Source: Eumeta japonica (Eukaryota; Arthropoda; Insecta; Lepidoptera; Psychidae). Taken from it: 64,000 nucleotides of DNA. The position numbers and the translations under genes are program-made. The stretch spans positions 164,546 through 228,545 of the forward strand of contig BGZK01001006.1 in NCBI GenBank assembly GCA_005406025.1, written 5' to 3'. Positions 19,526 through 30,595 of this stretch are shown piece after piece; positions within the stretch are counted from its first letter, which is position 1, and every line of letters begins with the position of its first letter. The notes below the pieces were generated by a model that worked only from the letters and a program-made list of their open reading frames with translations, searched no databases and had not been told where the DNA came from.

Positions 19526-21970
19526 ACGGCTATCTATCCATCTGTCCGTAGATCGTGCATGAACGTGCATTACTTTATCCGGATCGAACGATGCCTACAT
19601 CCACAGCCCTTCTTATGAGTCGAAACCTTTAACGCTCGGATTGGCAACGTCGCAGAAACCTTCAAAGTTTCAAGCTTATCCAGGTATTTGGCTGAGAAGA
19701 ACTTAACGCTCGTAAAACTTCTACAACGTTAATAGCTCATAGTAGCACGGTTTGGTTCTTTTAGAGGACTACACACATCCAGATAGCGATCCCTGTTGGC
19801 TTCGTGCGGATATTATCAAAACTGATGTTGCTATATCGTGAATGAGGTTCAGCAGCGCCTCCACACATCCTTCAAGCCTTCAGTTGTGAAGGCTCGGTGT
19901 CGAAAGTTATTTTAAGTAGTGAAAGCCGTGGCTTACTGTTGCCCGCGTGGGCGCATCTGCGCACAAAATTTGAGATAGTGCTGGTAGTTTTGCATGCGAC
20001 GTAAAAAATGAAAGATTTTATATGTTACGTGGCGCATGCTCAGCATTCGATCACATAAATGCAAAATAGAAATATATATTCGCTTGGAATAATCATATTG
20101 TTGCGATATATCTTTGTAAGGGTTCGACGAGTGAGATAAGATGAAAAATAAACTGTCAGCAAAACAAAGGGTTCAGCAACACTGAGATAGAGAAATGCAC
20201 TACGAAACCTTTTTTACAATTTTGATTGATCGCACTCAACTCGCATTGACTCGTCAGCGTCCAAATTCTATGTATACCGGATATAGGTGCTGTAATTAAT
20301 TGTTGCGACGACTACAGAACCCTACTTGTTCATATTACGAAACGCAATTGACTATTTTTTTTTCTTCGCCGAGCGACACTAAAAGTAAAAGCGACCACAG
20401 GTTTTTCAGACATTCAGACAATGTTTTACGGGTATTTTTCAGTGAAAAATAAAAATTCTCGAGCGAACATTTTTTTCACGACACCATCTAACTGCCCGCT
20501 TCCTTCGCGGGGTTCCGCAGGCACTTCCGTAGGGTTCTTTTCAGAATTTTTTTCAGGACTCCGGTACGTTCCAGCTCACGTTCTTCTTTATATTTTTAGG
20601 TGAAAATCTACATTAAAATACCTTTGAGAGTTACGAAATAAAACATAAGTGATAAATTATGTACCGAGCTTTGTAATATTCTTTATTCGTAATTTTTACT
20701 GTTCTTTAATTAATCCGTATTTACTTTCATTTATTTCTTTTTATTTGTAAGTAATCAAGTAATCCGGACATGTAAAGGCAATAAAGTAATTTTTACTTGT
20801 TAGTTTTTGTCGCGACTTCTAGCGCTTGGAAATGGAATAAATTCCACACTTTTTGGGTTCTGGTTTCGTTTTGGATTCCAATCCCTAGAGCATTTCATGT
20901 AGTCTTGTATTTTAAGCTACATATTAGACGAATTCTAATCCCATTCTATGTCCAGTCAAATCGTAAAAGTGACTCAAACAAACGAACGAACAAGCAAACT
21001 CTTGCGTTTCTAATAGTAATTGGGATGACAGTTCATATTGTACCATATTGTAATATAGTGCCACAGATATTCTTTCTACAAATGTTAGAAAACTCAAGGG
21101 TTTTATTATAAGCTATAGCCGAACAACTACGAATGAATATTTTACAAAGCGATATGTCAAATTTTGATATTTGCCTAGCATCCCCCAGTACACACGTAGG
21201 TCATTATGAAGTCTTTCTGGTTTTAGCTCTTTCAAAAGCCTATTTTTCTAAAATATCATTGCATATTTTACACACACTTTTAAATTAAAAATAATAATAG
21301 TAACTAAGTCTCTTTAAAGCATTTTTAATTCTCTTTGTTACCCGACATACCTAAGAATGCATAATTTATTACAAAACACAGGTGCATAAATGAATTTTCA
21401 TAGTGTATATTTCAAAAATAACAATTTATTTTTAAAATTAATCAATCATACAGTTCTAAAATCCATTTTGCAAGGTCTTTAGCTCTATAATATAAAATAA
21501 ACGAATTGATTTTCCACCAGACATAAGATAATATATTGATTGTTAAGGCTTCAAAAGTTGAAAATTTGTAGAATCATGAACTGATATTAATTCTTGTAGA
21601 CTGTTACAGCTTTAATGAACAATATCCCTTTACTGGCCAAAAAAAGACAATTCGCAATTTGATAGATGGTAACAGTGCATTTTTCACGTTTTCTATTCGC
21701 CACGTTCAAACTCATACGGAACCCTAATTTAGAAGCTGTCACGGCTGACTCGAAGCGTTCTCTGCCTCACCACAGGGTGTCTTCTAGCATTGAATACTAT
21801 CATAAAAAGTTCATAAGCCCGTCTTCAGCATCCCCAGTTGTTCCGTCAAATAAACTAGGCACCTTTGCAAATCCCAAGAACACTCTAACATTCCTCAAAG
21901 AGACTACGAAGGGAGGAAACTTTTGAACGTCATTATTGACTTTATAAGTCATTTATATTTACATGTACAA
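19526..21970. other. unassigned sequence
   Basis: 2.4 kb without a recognisable element. 20340-20590 is moderately GC-rich with an open 60-codon frame (20421-20603). A 104-codon frame (20797-21111) and an 86-codon frame (21666-21926) have no domain or signal I recognise. No gene is supported. Confidence 0.4.
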
Positions 21971-21988
21971 GTATATATATATATATAC
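21971..21988. repeat. (TA)n microsatellite
   Basis: About eight TA repeats. Confidence 0.9.
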
Positions 21989-22014
21989 ACTCTTGTGTAA
22001 ATAATATAAATATA

Positions 22015-22031
22015 AACCACGGGCAAAAGCT

Positions 22032-22034
<3 letters not shown>
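22015..22034 (+). mobile_element. CTAGT end of a repeat, plus orientation
   Basis: ACCACGGGCAAAAGCTAGT is the canonical terminus of the family. The rest of this copy is not preserved upstream. It directly abuts the (CA)n tract. Confidence 0.6.

Positions 22035-22073
<39 letters not shown>
22035..22073. repeat. (CA)n(TA)n microsatellite between two element ends
   Basis: About 15 CA units followed by four or five TA units, bounded on the left by ..AAAGCTAGT and on the right by ACTAGCTTTTGCCCGCGG. Confidence 0.95.
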
Positions 22074-22445
22074 CTAGCTTTTGCCCGCGGCTCCGCCGAC
22101 GTAGACATAGAAACATACTACTTCGTTTCGTGTCTCTCCCTTTAAATTTTAATTTAAACTGAAAAGGCGGTCGAGATAAATAGAGCGCTCGCTCGGGTGT
22201 TCGACGCCTCTCAGTCCTCTCGAATCGATATACAATTCGTTGGATGAGGGTTCGTAGTGAAAGGGTCGAGGCTTCGAGGGTCGACGATGGGGTGCATGCT
22301 GCATGTCACTGCAAGTGCAGGCGAGCATCTTCGAATTTTGGTCTCGGTCCTGCTTCTCATTCTGGTTCTGATCACGCCGTTGATTCAGATTTTGAGCTAG
22401 TTGTATCAAAATGAAATCTGGGCTATATTGATACATATAGCCCAA
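22074..22445 (-). mobile_element. CTAGT-type element (inverted)
   Basis: Starts ACTAGCTTTTGCCCGCGGCT, then CCGACGTAGACATAGAAAC, the standard inverted terminus. It continues through the degenerate TTCGAATTTTGGTCTCGGTC / GGTTCTGATC body to about 22445. A 98-codon minus-strand frame (22149-22445) lies in it and has no domain. Confidence 0.6.
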
Positions 22446-22500
22446 TGGAAGAATGGAAGAATGGAAATAACTGAAAATTAGTACAGGTGTATTCGATACA

Positions 22501-22775
22501 TTTTTAGGGTTCTGTGAGAATTACTGACAACCCTCACAATTTAACCTATTTTAATAAAATTTAGTATGGAGACAACGAATGCTAGCGAAAGGATTTTCTA
22601 TATATTTTTAAAGTTCTGTAAGAAATACTTAAGACCCTTATCATTAAGCTGATTTCAATAAAATTTTGAATAGATATAACTGAAAGTCAATAGAAAGAGT
22701 TTCAGTACATTTTTTAGGGTCTTGTAAGTATTACTAAAATCCATATAGTTGAACCGATTTCGCTTAAGTTTACTC
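22501..22775. repeat. three imperfect copies of a 105-bp unit
   Basis: Units start TTTTTAGGGTTCTGTGAGAA (22501), TTTTTAAAGTTCTGTAAGAA (22605) and TTTTTAGGGTCTTGTAAGTA (22711). Each continues with ..CCTATTTTAATAAAATTT or a close relative (CTGATTTCAATAAAATTT, CCGATTTCGCTTAAGTTT). Spacings are 104 and 106 bp. The diverged tandem resembles the GGTTC..AACCGATTT phrase of lepidopteran repeats. Confidence 0.75.
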
Positions 22776-23042
22776 AAATTATTTTAATTAGTAAAAAAAA
22801 AGTTAGTGGTCAGAGTGGCTTATTCTGTAATTTACATCTTTCTTTTTTCCCATATAACGAAATATGTCTAATCAACTTAGTAAGGTAATACAAGTTTTTT
22901 CTTATTGCGTTCATTGTATTGTGTTATTGTGCTATATTCTATTATTGTATTGTTGTTGAGAATACGAAAGTTTTACTGTATTTTTTAGATTTTAAATGGA
23001 AAGTAAACTGACAAACAGAATCTATAGAACGAAGGAATTTGA

Positions 23043-23262
23043 TGAAAGTTTCGGCAAGAGGTATCTTAGAAAATTTTAAGCAGACCAGATCGGTGTCATC
23101 TCAAAGAAGAGCCAAATTTTAAACACCCGAAACTGACGAGCTTGCATAAAAATATTGACGGATGTCAAAGAAGCGAGAAACACACGAAAAGATCAGATGT
23201 AAGTCTGTGGTCTATGCCTACCCTTCAGGGAAATGGGCTTGAGTTTACAATAAATAATAATA
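23043..23262 (+). pseudogene. non-LTR retrotransposon (RTE-like) C-terminal fragment
   Basis: ADQIGVISKKSQILN, then R-A-C-I-K and LTDVKEARNTRKDQM, then (after a stop and slip) SVVYAYPSGKWA ending in TGA at about 23234. This parallels 1-205 and ends with the V-x-A-Y-P motif just before the natural stop. The 115-codon frame 23142-23489 crosses it in another phase and is not a gene. Confidence 0.65.
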
Positions 23263-24600
23263 TATATTTTTTTAGGGTCCCTCAAAGCCCGCTCCGAACA
23301 AACCCTACTAAAACCTCGAGATTTGAGCTCCCGCGGGTGAAGCGATACAGAAAACACCTGTCTCCATTTTACGATCGCATACGTGTCGAAATTGAATCCG
23401 AACGGTATCGTATGTCGGGATGCGAAAACGTTAAAAAACAGTACCTATGTCTGACCGTCACGGGACGTTTGACAGATGGGAAATATTAAAATTGATGGGC
23501 ATTGAAGGAATTTATATTTAAAGAAAATCAATCAATAAGTATGAAGTGATACAAATAGATGATGCAGTCACCGATTCCAATTATTTAAGTACAACAAGTA
23601 ATGATCTATCTATTGAAATTGATAATATTTAATTATTGTATTTTTATAATTTACATTATCTAGTTAAAGCATACTTTCTTTTTTTCCTTTTCTCTGTTTC
23701 AACAAGCGTTCGATAATATGAAATCATAAATATTTGTAGATTTAAACTAAGGCTTCGAGTTGCTTTCGTAAAGTCTAGTACTTATAACCTAATTTCGATG
23801 TTAAACGAATGTTAAACATTTTTTATGATACGAAGCGATGCTTTATTTAGTAGCAATTTTGTAATAGCGACTTTTTTAAATTAAGACGTCTTAAATTCAG
23901 TAGTTTGATACTGGCCGGTTGGAGGGTTATAATTTCTATTATCATTTGAACGGCGCATTTTGAATTTTAAGTAATATCTGTCAATGCATAATACGAAAAT
24001 TTATAAAAAAATTACTGTTGGCAACCCTGGCCGTAGTTCCGTCTTCCGTCACGGCGTACGAGTCGGTCTTGGTCCCGAGGCGCGCCAATATATGTTTCAC
24101 ATCGAAAAGGAAAAAGTGGCCAGTCGAGCACAAACCGCAATACCTTCGAGAGCGACCTCGCAAAGAATCCTAAATTAGGGTTTGTTTGTCAACAAATTGA
24201 ACTCACTTCCTCCCGAAAGCCGCGAAATTGAACCGAGTGGTCCAATTTGCTGATCAAGACGCGACGCGGACTACCTTCGCTGATGCAATGCAATGAAATA
24301 TTTTCGACGTATTGGGGCGGGCGCGGTAAAAGCTGCGTTGCGCTAGGGAATGGCGTTCAAGAATACTTTATGACGTGTAGATATTTCCAGGTTGATTGAT
24401 AGACTGATACGAGTATCCACATCTAAGGATAAAAATGTTGGAGCTTTTCTATGTATCTATAAGAAGAAAAAGCTTCCAAAGATCTAGTGGTGCAATTTAT
24501 GCACATACGCGTATAAGAATTTACCATAATTTTGATATGTATCCTTTTTTAGGAATTAAAGATCCGATTTTAAAAATATCATCTTCATATTTCGATTTCT
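23263..24600. other. unassigned sequence with two GC-richer patches
   Basis: 23270-23470 and 24020-24340 are GC- and CpG-richer than the flanks, with overlapping short frames on both strands (23981-24163 minus, 23984-24178 plus). No repeat family or domain is recognised. They are candidates for conserved noncoding or exonic DNA only if comparative data agree. Confidence 0.3.
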
Positions 24601-24603
24601 ATA

Positions 24604-24621
24604 AATATATATATATATATA
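24604..24621. repeat. (TA)n microsatellite
   Basis: About nine TA units. Confidence 0.9.
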
Positions 24622-25203
24622 AAATGCTATTCCTACAAATACATATTTTGCAATCTCACCCAAAACATACTAATGTAAATTTACATGTACAACCAGTTCA
24701 AATAGTTCCAATCCTATTATACAGTCAAAGTTTTATACTTAATGTTTGGAGATAATTCAGATAATCCAGTATAGTCCAGAAATTAATTTATCTGTACAAC
24801 TAATTCCCTAATTAGCTGTTTCACGAGCTAGTTTCAGGCCAACGTAAAGTTTCTAGGTAGCTTGAAGGTTTCTTTGATTACTCATTGGTGGGGCAATTGG
24901 TGATGAAAGCGGTAACATTTGGTTGTCAATATACTTGTAATATCACTAAGTAATAGTATGTTCGTGACTGAATCAAATATTCATCAAAATGAAGCAATGA
25001 TCTAATGTAATTTTGAACAACTCATCAAGATTGGGTAAGTTTATAACGTCATTGTAGATATGCTGAAGAAAGTGAAACGCTATCTAGTAGATTTTTTAAT
25101 GTCTTAATTATATAAATTCAAAATTATATAAAAAATTACCTACCTTATTGATTTTCACCGTACACATGCATTAAGTGGGAAGAAATTAAAATAGCAACTA
25201 TGT
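24622..25203. other. AT-rich unassigned sequence
   Basis: No feature is recognised. Confidence 0.45.
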
Positions 25204-25206
25204 TTA

Positions 25207-25481
25207 GGGGCCATCCATAAATTACGTCACATAAATTATAAGGTTTTTGACACACCCCCCTTGTCAGAGGTGGTCACACATACATGAAAACAGGAGTTTT
25301 TATAATTTTTTTTGTTCAAAATACTTTAAATATTGGACGAAACAAAAGACATAAATGTTTTTTCGTTTTCGTGTTTCAGATTTGACGTCACAAAGCTTTT
25401 GACCTGGTCCTTGTCGCGCATTGTCACATTTCGTTGACCCCCCTCTCACCCCATCGTGTGACGTAATTTATGAATGACCCC
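25207..25481. mobile_element. 275-bp MITE with GGGGYCATYCATAAATTACG ends
   Basis: Left end GGGGCCATCCATAAATTACG (25207-25226) followed by TCACA. The right end is the inverse (25457-25481), giving about 25-bp terminal inverted repeats with two mismatches. Flanking TTA on both sides (25204-25206, 25482-25484) fits a 3-bp target duplication, as in PIF/Harbinger-like elements. I recall this terminus as widespread in insects. No coding sequence. Confidence 0.82.
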
Positions 25482-25509
25482 TTATATATCCGAAAAGACA
25501 TGAATAAAG

Positions 25510-25600
25510 AAAAATCGGTCAAGGTCGCGTCGGACCATCTCGAGTTCCGTACCAATAAACGAAATGACGTGAAATTTGCAAATGCGTTGAGTTCAAATCA
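25510..25600 (-). mobile_element. GGTTCCG/CTTGGCCAG-type element, terminal fragment (inverted)
   Basis: AAAATCGGTCAAGGTCGCGT, GGACCATCTCGAGTTCCGTA. It matches the inverted outer edge of the family (AAAACCGGCCAAGTGCGAGTC..GGTTCCGTA) and then fades. Confidence 0.5.
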
Positions 25601-26325
25601 AACGGGGCATCAACTCGTGAATTACAAAAAAAATTAAAATACTATACAAATGCATGTATGAATATAAGGTAACATTTTATTAAAATTCATATGCATGCTC
25701 ATACGGAAAGGTGATTATATTGTTACTATTGGCTGTTAAAAATTGTGAATATGTAAAAAATGGGTTTTGTTTAAATAGTTGAATTTATTAATTATATTTT
25801 TAAATGTATTACTGCGAATTTAACAGATTCGTATGAAATGTAATTCTAAAGTTAGAGGAGTTTTAATATATATCAAAGAGAAATTCACTAAAAATAATTG
25901 ATACACTTCTAAATATCTATCTAAGACATCCTATGAAATCCGTTTATTTCTCAATTTATGTAAGGAAAGGTATCGACAAACTTTTTTCGGAGTTCACACC
26001 TTAAGAATCTATCATCATATGAACTCCGCGGCATGAAGATTAGACCCTCAACATGGGATATATTCTTGATCTGATTCCATAAAATATATGGGATTAAGCC
26101 ACCCATGTAGGTTAACAATCGTTGTCACCAAGAAGATGACAACGTCGGTGAGTGTTGAGTTTGACTTAAGACGAAAACTCGTAAGCCAATTCGTCTATGG
26201 TCAGGACCGAACACAGTGCCTTCTGGTTCCTCACTATTGCGTAGGCCACACTTAAAATTTTTAGAAATGGCATTTAGAAACTGTAAGAAAATTAATTAAA
26301 AATCTTTAAAATAAAAAAAAAAGGA
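25601..26325. other. unassigned sequence
   Basis: AT-rich to 26000, then mixed. No repeat or gene is recognised. Confidence 0.4.
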
Positions 26326-26842
26326 ACACTTTGCCAACTTTATTATGGATATTGTATTCATATGTTATTTGTTTTTACGAATTGGGGGCAAAAAGAAGAT
26401 TGTTTATCGTCAAACGTCAACATGAATCAAACTCGAAAAAAATTTCGTGCAAAGATTTTCTAGGTTTTGTGCTGCTATTAAAACATACAACAAACTTGTG
26501 ATAGACTCTGGTTGCCTTTTATGATGAAGTTCGATCCTTTTCCGCTTTTTATAACTGGTTTAACGAGTTCAAACCTGGTCGCACTGATCCGACTGAAGAT
26601 TTGAGTGAGGAATGTCTTTCTACGGCGATGACCGAAGATAATATTAGTGCTGTGTGGCTCGTGAAAGAGATTGACAAAAGGGTGACCTACCATTAGATTC
26701 GAACAAACTTAGGCATGCGTCAAGTGAACAACCTCCTTCATAGATATTTAGCGGTCAGAAGGCTTTATTTTCGGTGCATATTGCATAATTTGACCGACGA
26801 TCAAAAACTCCGTCGTACTAATTGGTGTCGCGAATGATTGAT

Positions 26843-26896
26843 ATTATTACATAATGACCCGTCATTCTACAGAATGACAAGTCATTATGTAATAAT
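26843..26896. repeat. nested palindrome inside the mariner gap
   Basis: Outer arms ATTATTACATAATGAC (26843-26858) and its exact inverse (26881-26896) enclose inner arms GTCATTCT (26861-26868) and AGAATGAC (26871-26878). Stem on stem. Confidence 0.9.
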
Positions 26897-27061
26897 AATT
26901 TTATAAGGTAAGAACCATCACTATTCTAACAATTGTCTGCTTATCGTTTTGGTAAAAGTTCGGGAAAAACGATTTCGCAGTAGGATTCTCCTTAATCATG
27001 ACAACGCCTCACAACATACCGCTAGACAAACAACTAACTATTTGGGGGCGTTACGTATAAA

Positions 27062-27105
27062 AGTTCCGATCTCAGTTCCGATCTCACCCTTACAGTTCCG
27101 ATCTC
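27062..27105. repeat. 12-bp triplication in the mariner remnant
   Basis: AGTTCCGATCTC occurs at 27062-27073, 27074-27085 and 27094-27105. Only the last fits the transposase S-D-L codons. The extra copies shift the frame. Confidence 0.85.
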
Positions 27106-27297
27106 GCCCCATGCCATTTTTATTTATTTCCTAAAATAACAGAAAAACTTACAGGAAAATGGTTTACGGACGCCGAAGAAGCGGTGGCTGCTGTCGAAAT
27201 GACCTCTAAGTTCGAGTGGGCAAAATGTATCTCTCTGTGGTCCCATCGTATCTAGCAATGTATAGATCTCAACAGACACTATTTTGAAAAACATTAA

Positions 27298-28334
27298 TAG
27301 TAAAAATAACTAGTTACTTTGTTCAATTTTGCATGCCTTAAGTGCGAGCGTAGGTATGCTTCTATTGTCGCCTGAAAATCCCGTGTAATCACTATAACTA
27401 AAAAAATATTTAACTTTCAAACTTAATTTCTCTTTCAGTCTCATCACTAATCGATTGGAAATAACTGTATTGAAAATGATAGCTTGATATAATACCGATT
27501 AGCTGCAATCGAATTTTTTAACTCGCAGTTATTGGTGTTTTGATCTGTCATTTCGCCTAAATATCTGTAATGGAGATTGAAATGAATGTTTTATGTTTTT
27601 GTGATTGCCAACAGATGGTGGTAGTAATATCAAAAATAAAACAACTATTTTCGCCCGAGGATCAGCTCTATGATTTAGTTAAACTGAACTGTTTAGCTTT
27701 AAGTTGCGCGCGCAGGGTGCTCGGGTTCAAATCTGTCCTAGAATTTGTTTTTTTTTATTTATTTTTAATTACTTTCAAACGTTTTAATTAATTCCAAAGT
27801 TATTTTTAATGTAATTAGTAATATGTTTATATTGACAGCAATTATTGTACAACAATTTTAATTAGTGGCTTTGGGAAAGTTTTGAAGAACTTCAAAAAAG
27901 GATTTTCAGTGAAAAGCTCATATCTTATCATTAAACTCTAATTTAAATAACATATATATGGCACGAGCGCTTAAGGCATGCACATTTGGTTTTACCAAAC
28001 TTTATATTTCATATTCTAAGGACTTTCAGTTTGACCTACGCGTCCACCGAGCCACAACCGCCTTTCACCCTCAAAATTGCCGTTATTAGATAAATTTCAT
28101 TGTATAACCAAATTCACCGAAGCTTTCTGAAGCGTATAGGAGCCACCCGAAATGTTGAGTGAACGTTATTAGCCTTTCGGTTTTCGTTTGAGGCTCCATT
28201 TGGAGGCATCGAAAGGCAATTTTATTTTAAACTGAATTTCAGTATATTTATTTTTCAGTGTTCCAACGGCTTCATCGGCATCAAGAGGCACTTGTCGATT
28301 TGCGCTGTTGTACAGAGAACTTTTATTTAATACG
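27298..28334. other. unassigned sequence
   Basis: AT-rich, with a 73-codon frame (27570-27791) of no known type. 28020-28330 is somewhat GC-richer and is the unrepeated part of a 109-codon minus-strand frame described separately. Confidence 0.35.
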
Positions 28335-28498
28335 TCGACGACTAGCTTTCCGGCCGCGACTTCATCCGCGTAGACATAGAACGTACTTCCTTCACCTTTT
28401 ATGTTGAACGATCGTGTTGTTAATTCCGGTCCCGATACTGTTGCACTCTCGATTCTGATAGCCTTCTCGACCACGATTTCGTCACCGCTGTCGGTCAT
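28169..28498 (-). other. 109-codon open frame, half derived from a repeat
   Basis: Opens with ATG (MTDSGDEIVVEKAIRIES). Its first half runs through a CTAGT-type repeat; the GEGSTFYVYADEVAAGKLV segment is simply the family terminus translated. The second half (SANRQVPLDADEAVGTLKNK..) lies outside the repeat and looks compositionally plausible as protein. I know no family for it. Probably a chance frame; listed because it is the most protein-like frame in the window. Confidence 0.18.
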
Positions 28499-28520
28499 AG
28501 TTCCGATATATGTGAAGCTG
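28335..28520 (-). mobile_element. CTAGT-type element (inverted)
   Basis: ACTAGCTTTCCGGCCGCGAC, GCGTAGACATAGAACGTAC, then ATTCCGGTCCCGATAC and TCTCGATTCTGATAGCC. This is the standard inverted terminus followed by the GATCGG-rich body. Confidence 0.62.
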
Positions 28521-28939
28521 GAGAAAACGTTAGTATCGAAATTAAAATGTAAGCTATGTTACTCGGGTATAATGTGGCTGTCTATGAATGAAGGAATTGA
28601 TAAAATCAGTGTAGGGATTCGGTTCAAAATTACAAATACACGGACAAAGTCAAGGACAGTATTTTTTATAAATTATAGTGTTTATATGACGTATAGTCGA
28701 TTTATTTCATGTTTATGCTTTATCGCTGTAAAGCATCATCAAAATACGTTCAATAGCCCTTTTGTGGAAGGGTAACAGACATATATACGTCCTCACAAAC
28801 ATTGCTAATATTTATTAGGATTGATGGTTTGATATTTATATCGAGAAGTTGGGAAATAGAAGCAGAATCTAGTTATCTGTTAATATGAAAATGATGTATG
28901 AATAACGATAATACGAAACTTAATTACTCAAATCGCCTA
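28521..28939. other. unassigned sequence
   Basis: Contains the tail of a 124-codon plus-strand frame (28401-28775) that starts in the repeat. No motif. No gene is supported. Confidence 0.35.
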
Positions 28940-29352
28940 ACTTGGCAACTTTCGGTGTTTGATTATGGAGGTTTTTAAGCAATCTAGTTTAGCATTTGTC
29001 CTTGACTTCGACCGCATATTTGTACTGTTGAATCGAGTTACTGCACCGATCCCAGAAATTCTTCCGTTCATAAAAAAATTACAATATCGCCAAGTAATAT
29101 AGCCTATATTTTATTCTGATATTGGCATTTACCTCGGCCTCGTGAAAATCGGAACCGTGACTGGATTGGTTCGAAATCGAGGTCGAGGTCAGACCGGGAT
29201 GAGAATCAATAACATGACCGGGATTGAAATTGAAGTCAGTACCGAGATCAGAATAGAAGCGAAGACTATATGACTGACATAGAGATCGATTAATATGAAA
29301 AAAGATATACGTTCTATGTTCACATGAGCCGAATCGGGGGCGGAAAGCTAGT
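28940..29352 (+). mobile_element. CTAGT-type element, long copy
   Basis: Shares, in order, GGAGGTTTTTAAGCAAT, TTTAGCATTTGTCCTTGACT, ATCGGAACCGTGACTGG, GACCGGGATTGAAATTG and the end GGCGGAAAGCTAGT with the copy at 43290-43748. Two full parallel copies establish a family of about 420-460 bp. No ORF. The CTAG end suggests a nonautonomous Helitron; no TC start was confirmed. Confidence 0.68.
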
Positions 29353-29404
29353 ACAAATAAACATACATAATTGTTTGTTCGAATACGAGTCTTGTTAGAT
29401 CAAC

Positions 29405-29560
29405 AAGTTTTATTGAAGTGAAACTTCTTTATCGACGTATGAGAGAAATTTCATGGCAAAGTTAAAAAAAATGGTCACGTTTTTCTGTTACGCGCCTTGT
29501 TTATTTCTAAAAGTCAGTAGTGACGTGAAAGATAATATTTAAATAATAAAGTGATAAAAA
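29405..29560. mobile_element. GAAGTGAAACTTC-edge repeat, fragment
   Basis: TTATTGAAGTGAAACTTCT at 29410-29428 matches the inverted right edge of the 19.1-19.5 kb element. It is followed by TTATCGACGTATGAGAG. The opposite end was not found. Confidence 0.42.
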
Positions 29561-30516
29561 AAAAAGATATATTCCAATTACAGTGGATTTCTAACAAAAG
29601 TAGGTAATTATATCTTTTTTTCTAATACATCTAACACGTGGGCGTTATTATGGTATTTATTTTTTTAGATTATATCAGGCTAACCTCAGTTTTTGATTGT
29701 AAATAGCGGTAAATATATATAATTTCATTAAAACTAGCAATTATTAATCAATACAACTGTTGATCTAGTAAACATCAATTAATTGTAATAATAAAATAGC
29801 GTTAATTTAATATGAAATGATTTTTTTTTGGTTAAGCTTATTCTAGTTTAGCTTTATTTAAACAATTTATGTAAAGTTGTAAATAGTGAATCATTTTTCG
29901 AATTTAATGTAATATAAAGAAGTCACTTCTTACGTGTGTACACTAATACACACACTCACACAACACACCACACACATTTTTTATGAGTGTTTTAGATGAA
30001 TGATATACTTTAAAACGCAACGTGTTTACACTCGCATATCCGAGCTAGAATATTAGGGATTCTTGTTCCTGACGTAACACCTGACCAGAGAGTTTGGAGG
30101 GTTCTTAACGGCTCAAGTTCGGAAGATTAATGATTTTATTAGTTTAAGCGAGTGTTATTTTATAGCGCCATCTAGTGGAATTTGGAGGTAATTGTATTGT
30201 GCATATGCTATTGGATGTAGTGTCGAGGTATCGCTAGGCTTAACGCAACGTTCTTAATAGCAGATGGGACTACATGACGTGAATTAAGCAAATGGTATAA
30301 TATGAGATAAATTAGCTACAAGGTATTATGTGACATTGTGAATGAGAAGGCAAATAGCAAAGAAACTTTGTGTGTTGTGTAAATATTTATATATTTAAAA
30401 TAAAGTGTAAATAGATATTAATTTTTGTAAATTTTTTCATGGGCAGTTATTATATGCCCATGGTAAACTCGAAAGACGCTGATCTAGCTCGATTTTCCGA
30501 GATATATTAATATACA
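29561..30516. other. AT-rich unassigned sequence
   Basis: Holds a CA-rich stretch at 29946-29980. A segment at 30060-30430 includes GCGCCATCTAGTGGAATTTG and ends in AATAAAGTGTAAATAG. The latter resembles a transcript 3' end or LTR-like segment but has no supporting structure. Confidence 0.35.
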
Positions 30517-30595
30517 TTAATGTATATTAATAATATATTAATGTATATTAACAATATACTAATGTATACTAACAATATATTAGTGTACTTTACAG
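30517..30595. repeat. 21-bp AT-rich minisatellite
   Basis: Three to four units of TAATGTATATTAATAATATA (T), progressively changed to TAATGTATACTAACAATATA and TAGTGTAC. Confidence 0.85.

Larger units (their letters stand above)
26422..27297 (+). pseudogene. mariner transposase, broken by deletion, frameshifts and a palindrome
   Basis: Recognisable blocks in order: YNWFNEFKPGRTD (about 26548), VTYH..RTNLGM (26680-26715), LTDDQKLRRTNWCRE (26790-26835) then a stop, HDNASQHTARQTTNYL (26997-27044), SSDLAPCHFYLF in a shifted frame (27094-27129), FTDAEEAVAAVEM (27166-27204), CIDLN/RHYFEK (27262-27291). About 170 nt between NWCRE and HDNAS, including the first catalytic Asp region, are gone, and a 54-bp nested palindrome sits in that gap. 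The second catalytic Asp survives (27000-27002). The third is His (27115-27117). No terminal repeats were confirmed. Family: Tc1/mariner, D,D34D mariner. Confidence 0.85.

Noticed and set aside
22149..22445. 98-codon Gln/Asn-rich minus-strand frame
   Set aside because: It lies in the body of a CTAGT element. The NQNQR stretch is translation of the GATCGG-type degenerate repeat.
23142..23489. 115-codon frame
   Set aside because: It overlaps the RTE-like fragment in the wrong phase. The retrotransposon reading (SVVYAYPSGKWA) is in another frame.
30060..30430. Transcript 3' end with AATAAA
   Set aside because: AATAAA is expected by chance in AT-rich DNA and no upstream coding sequence was found.
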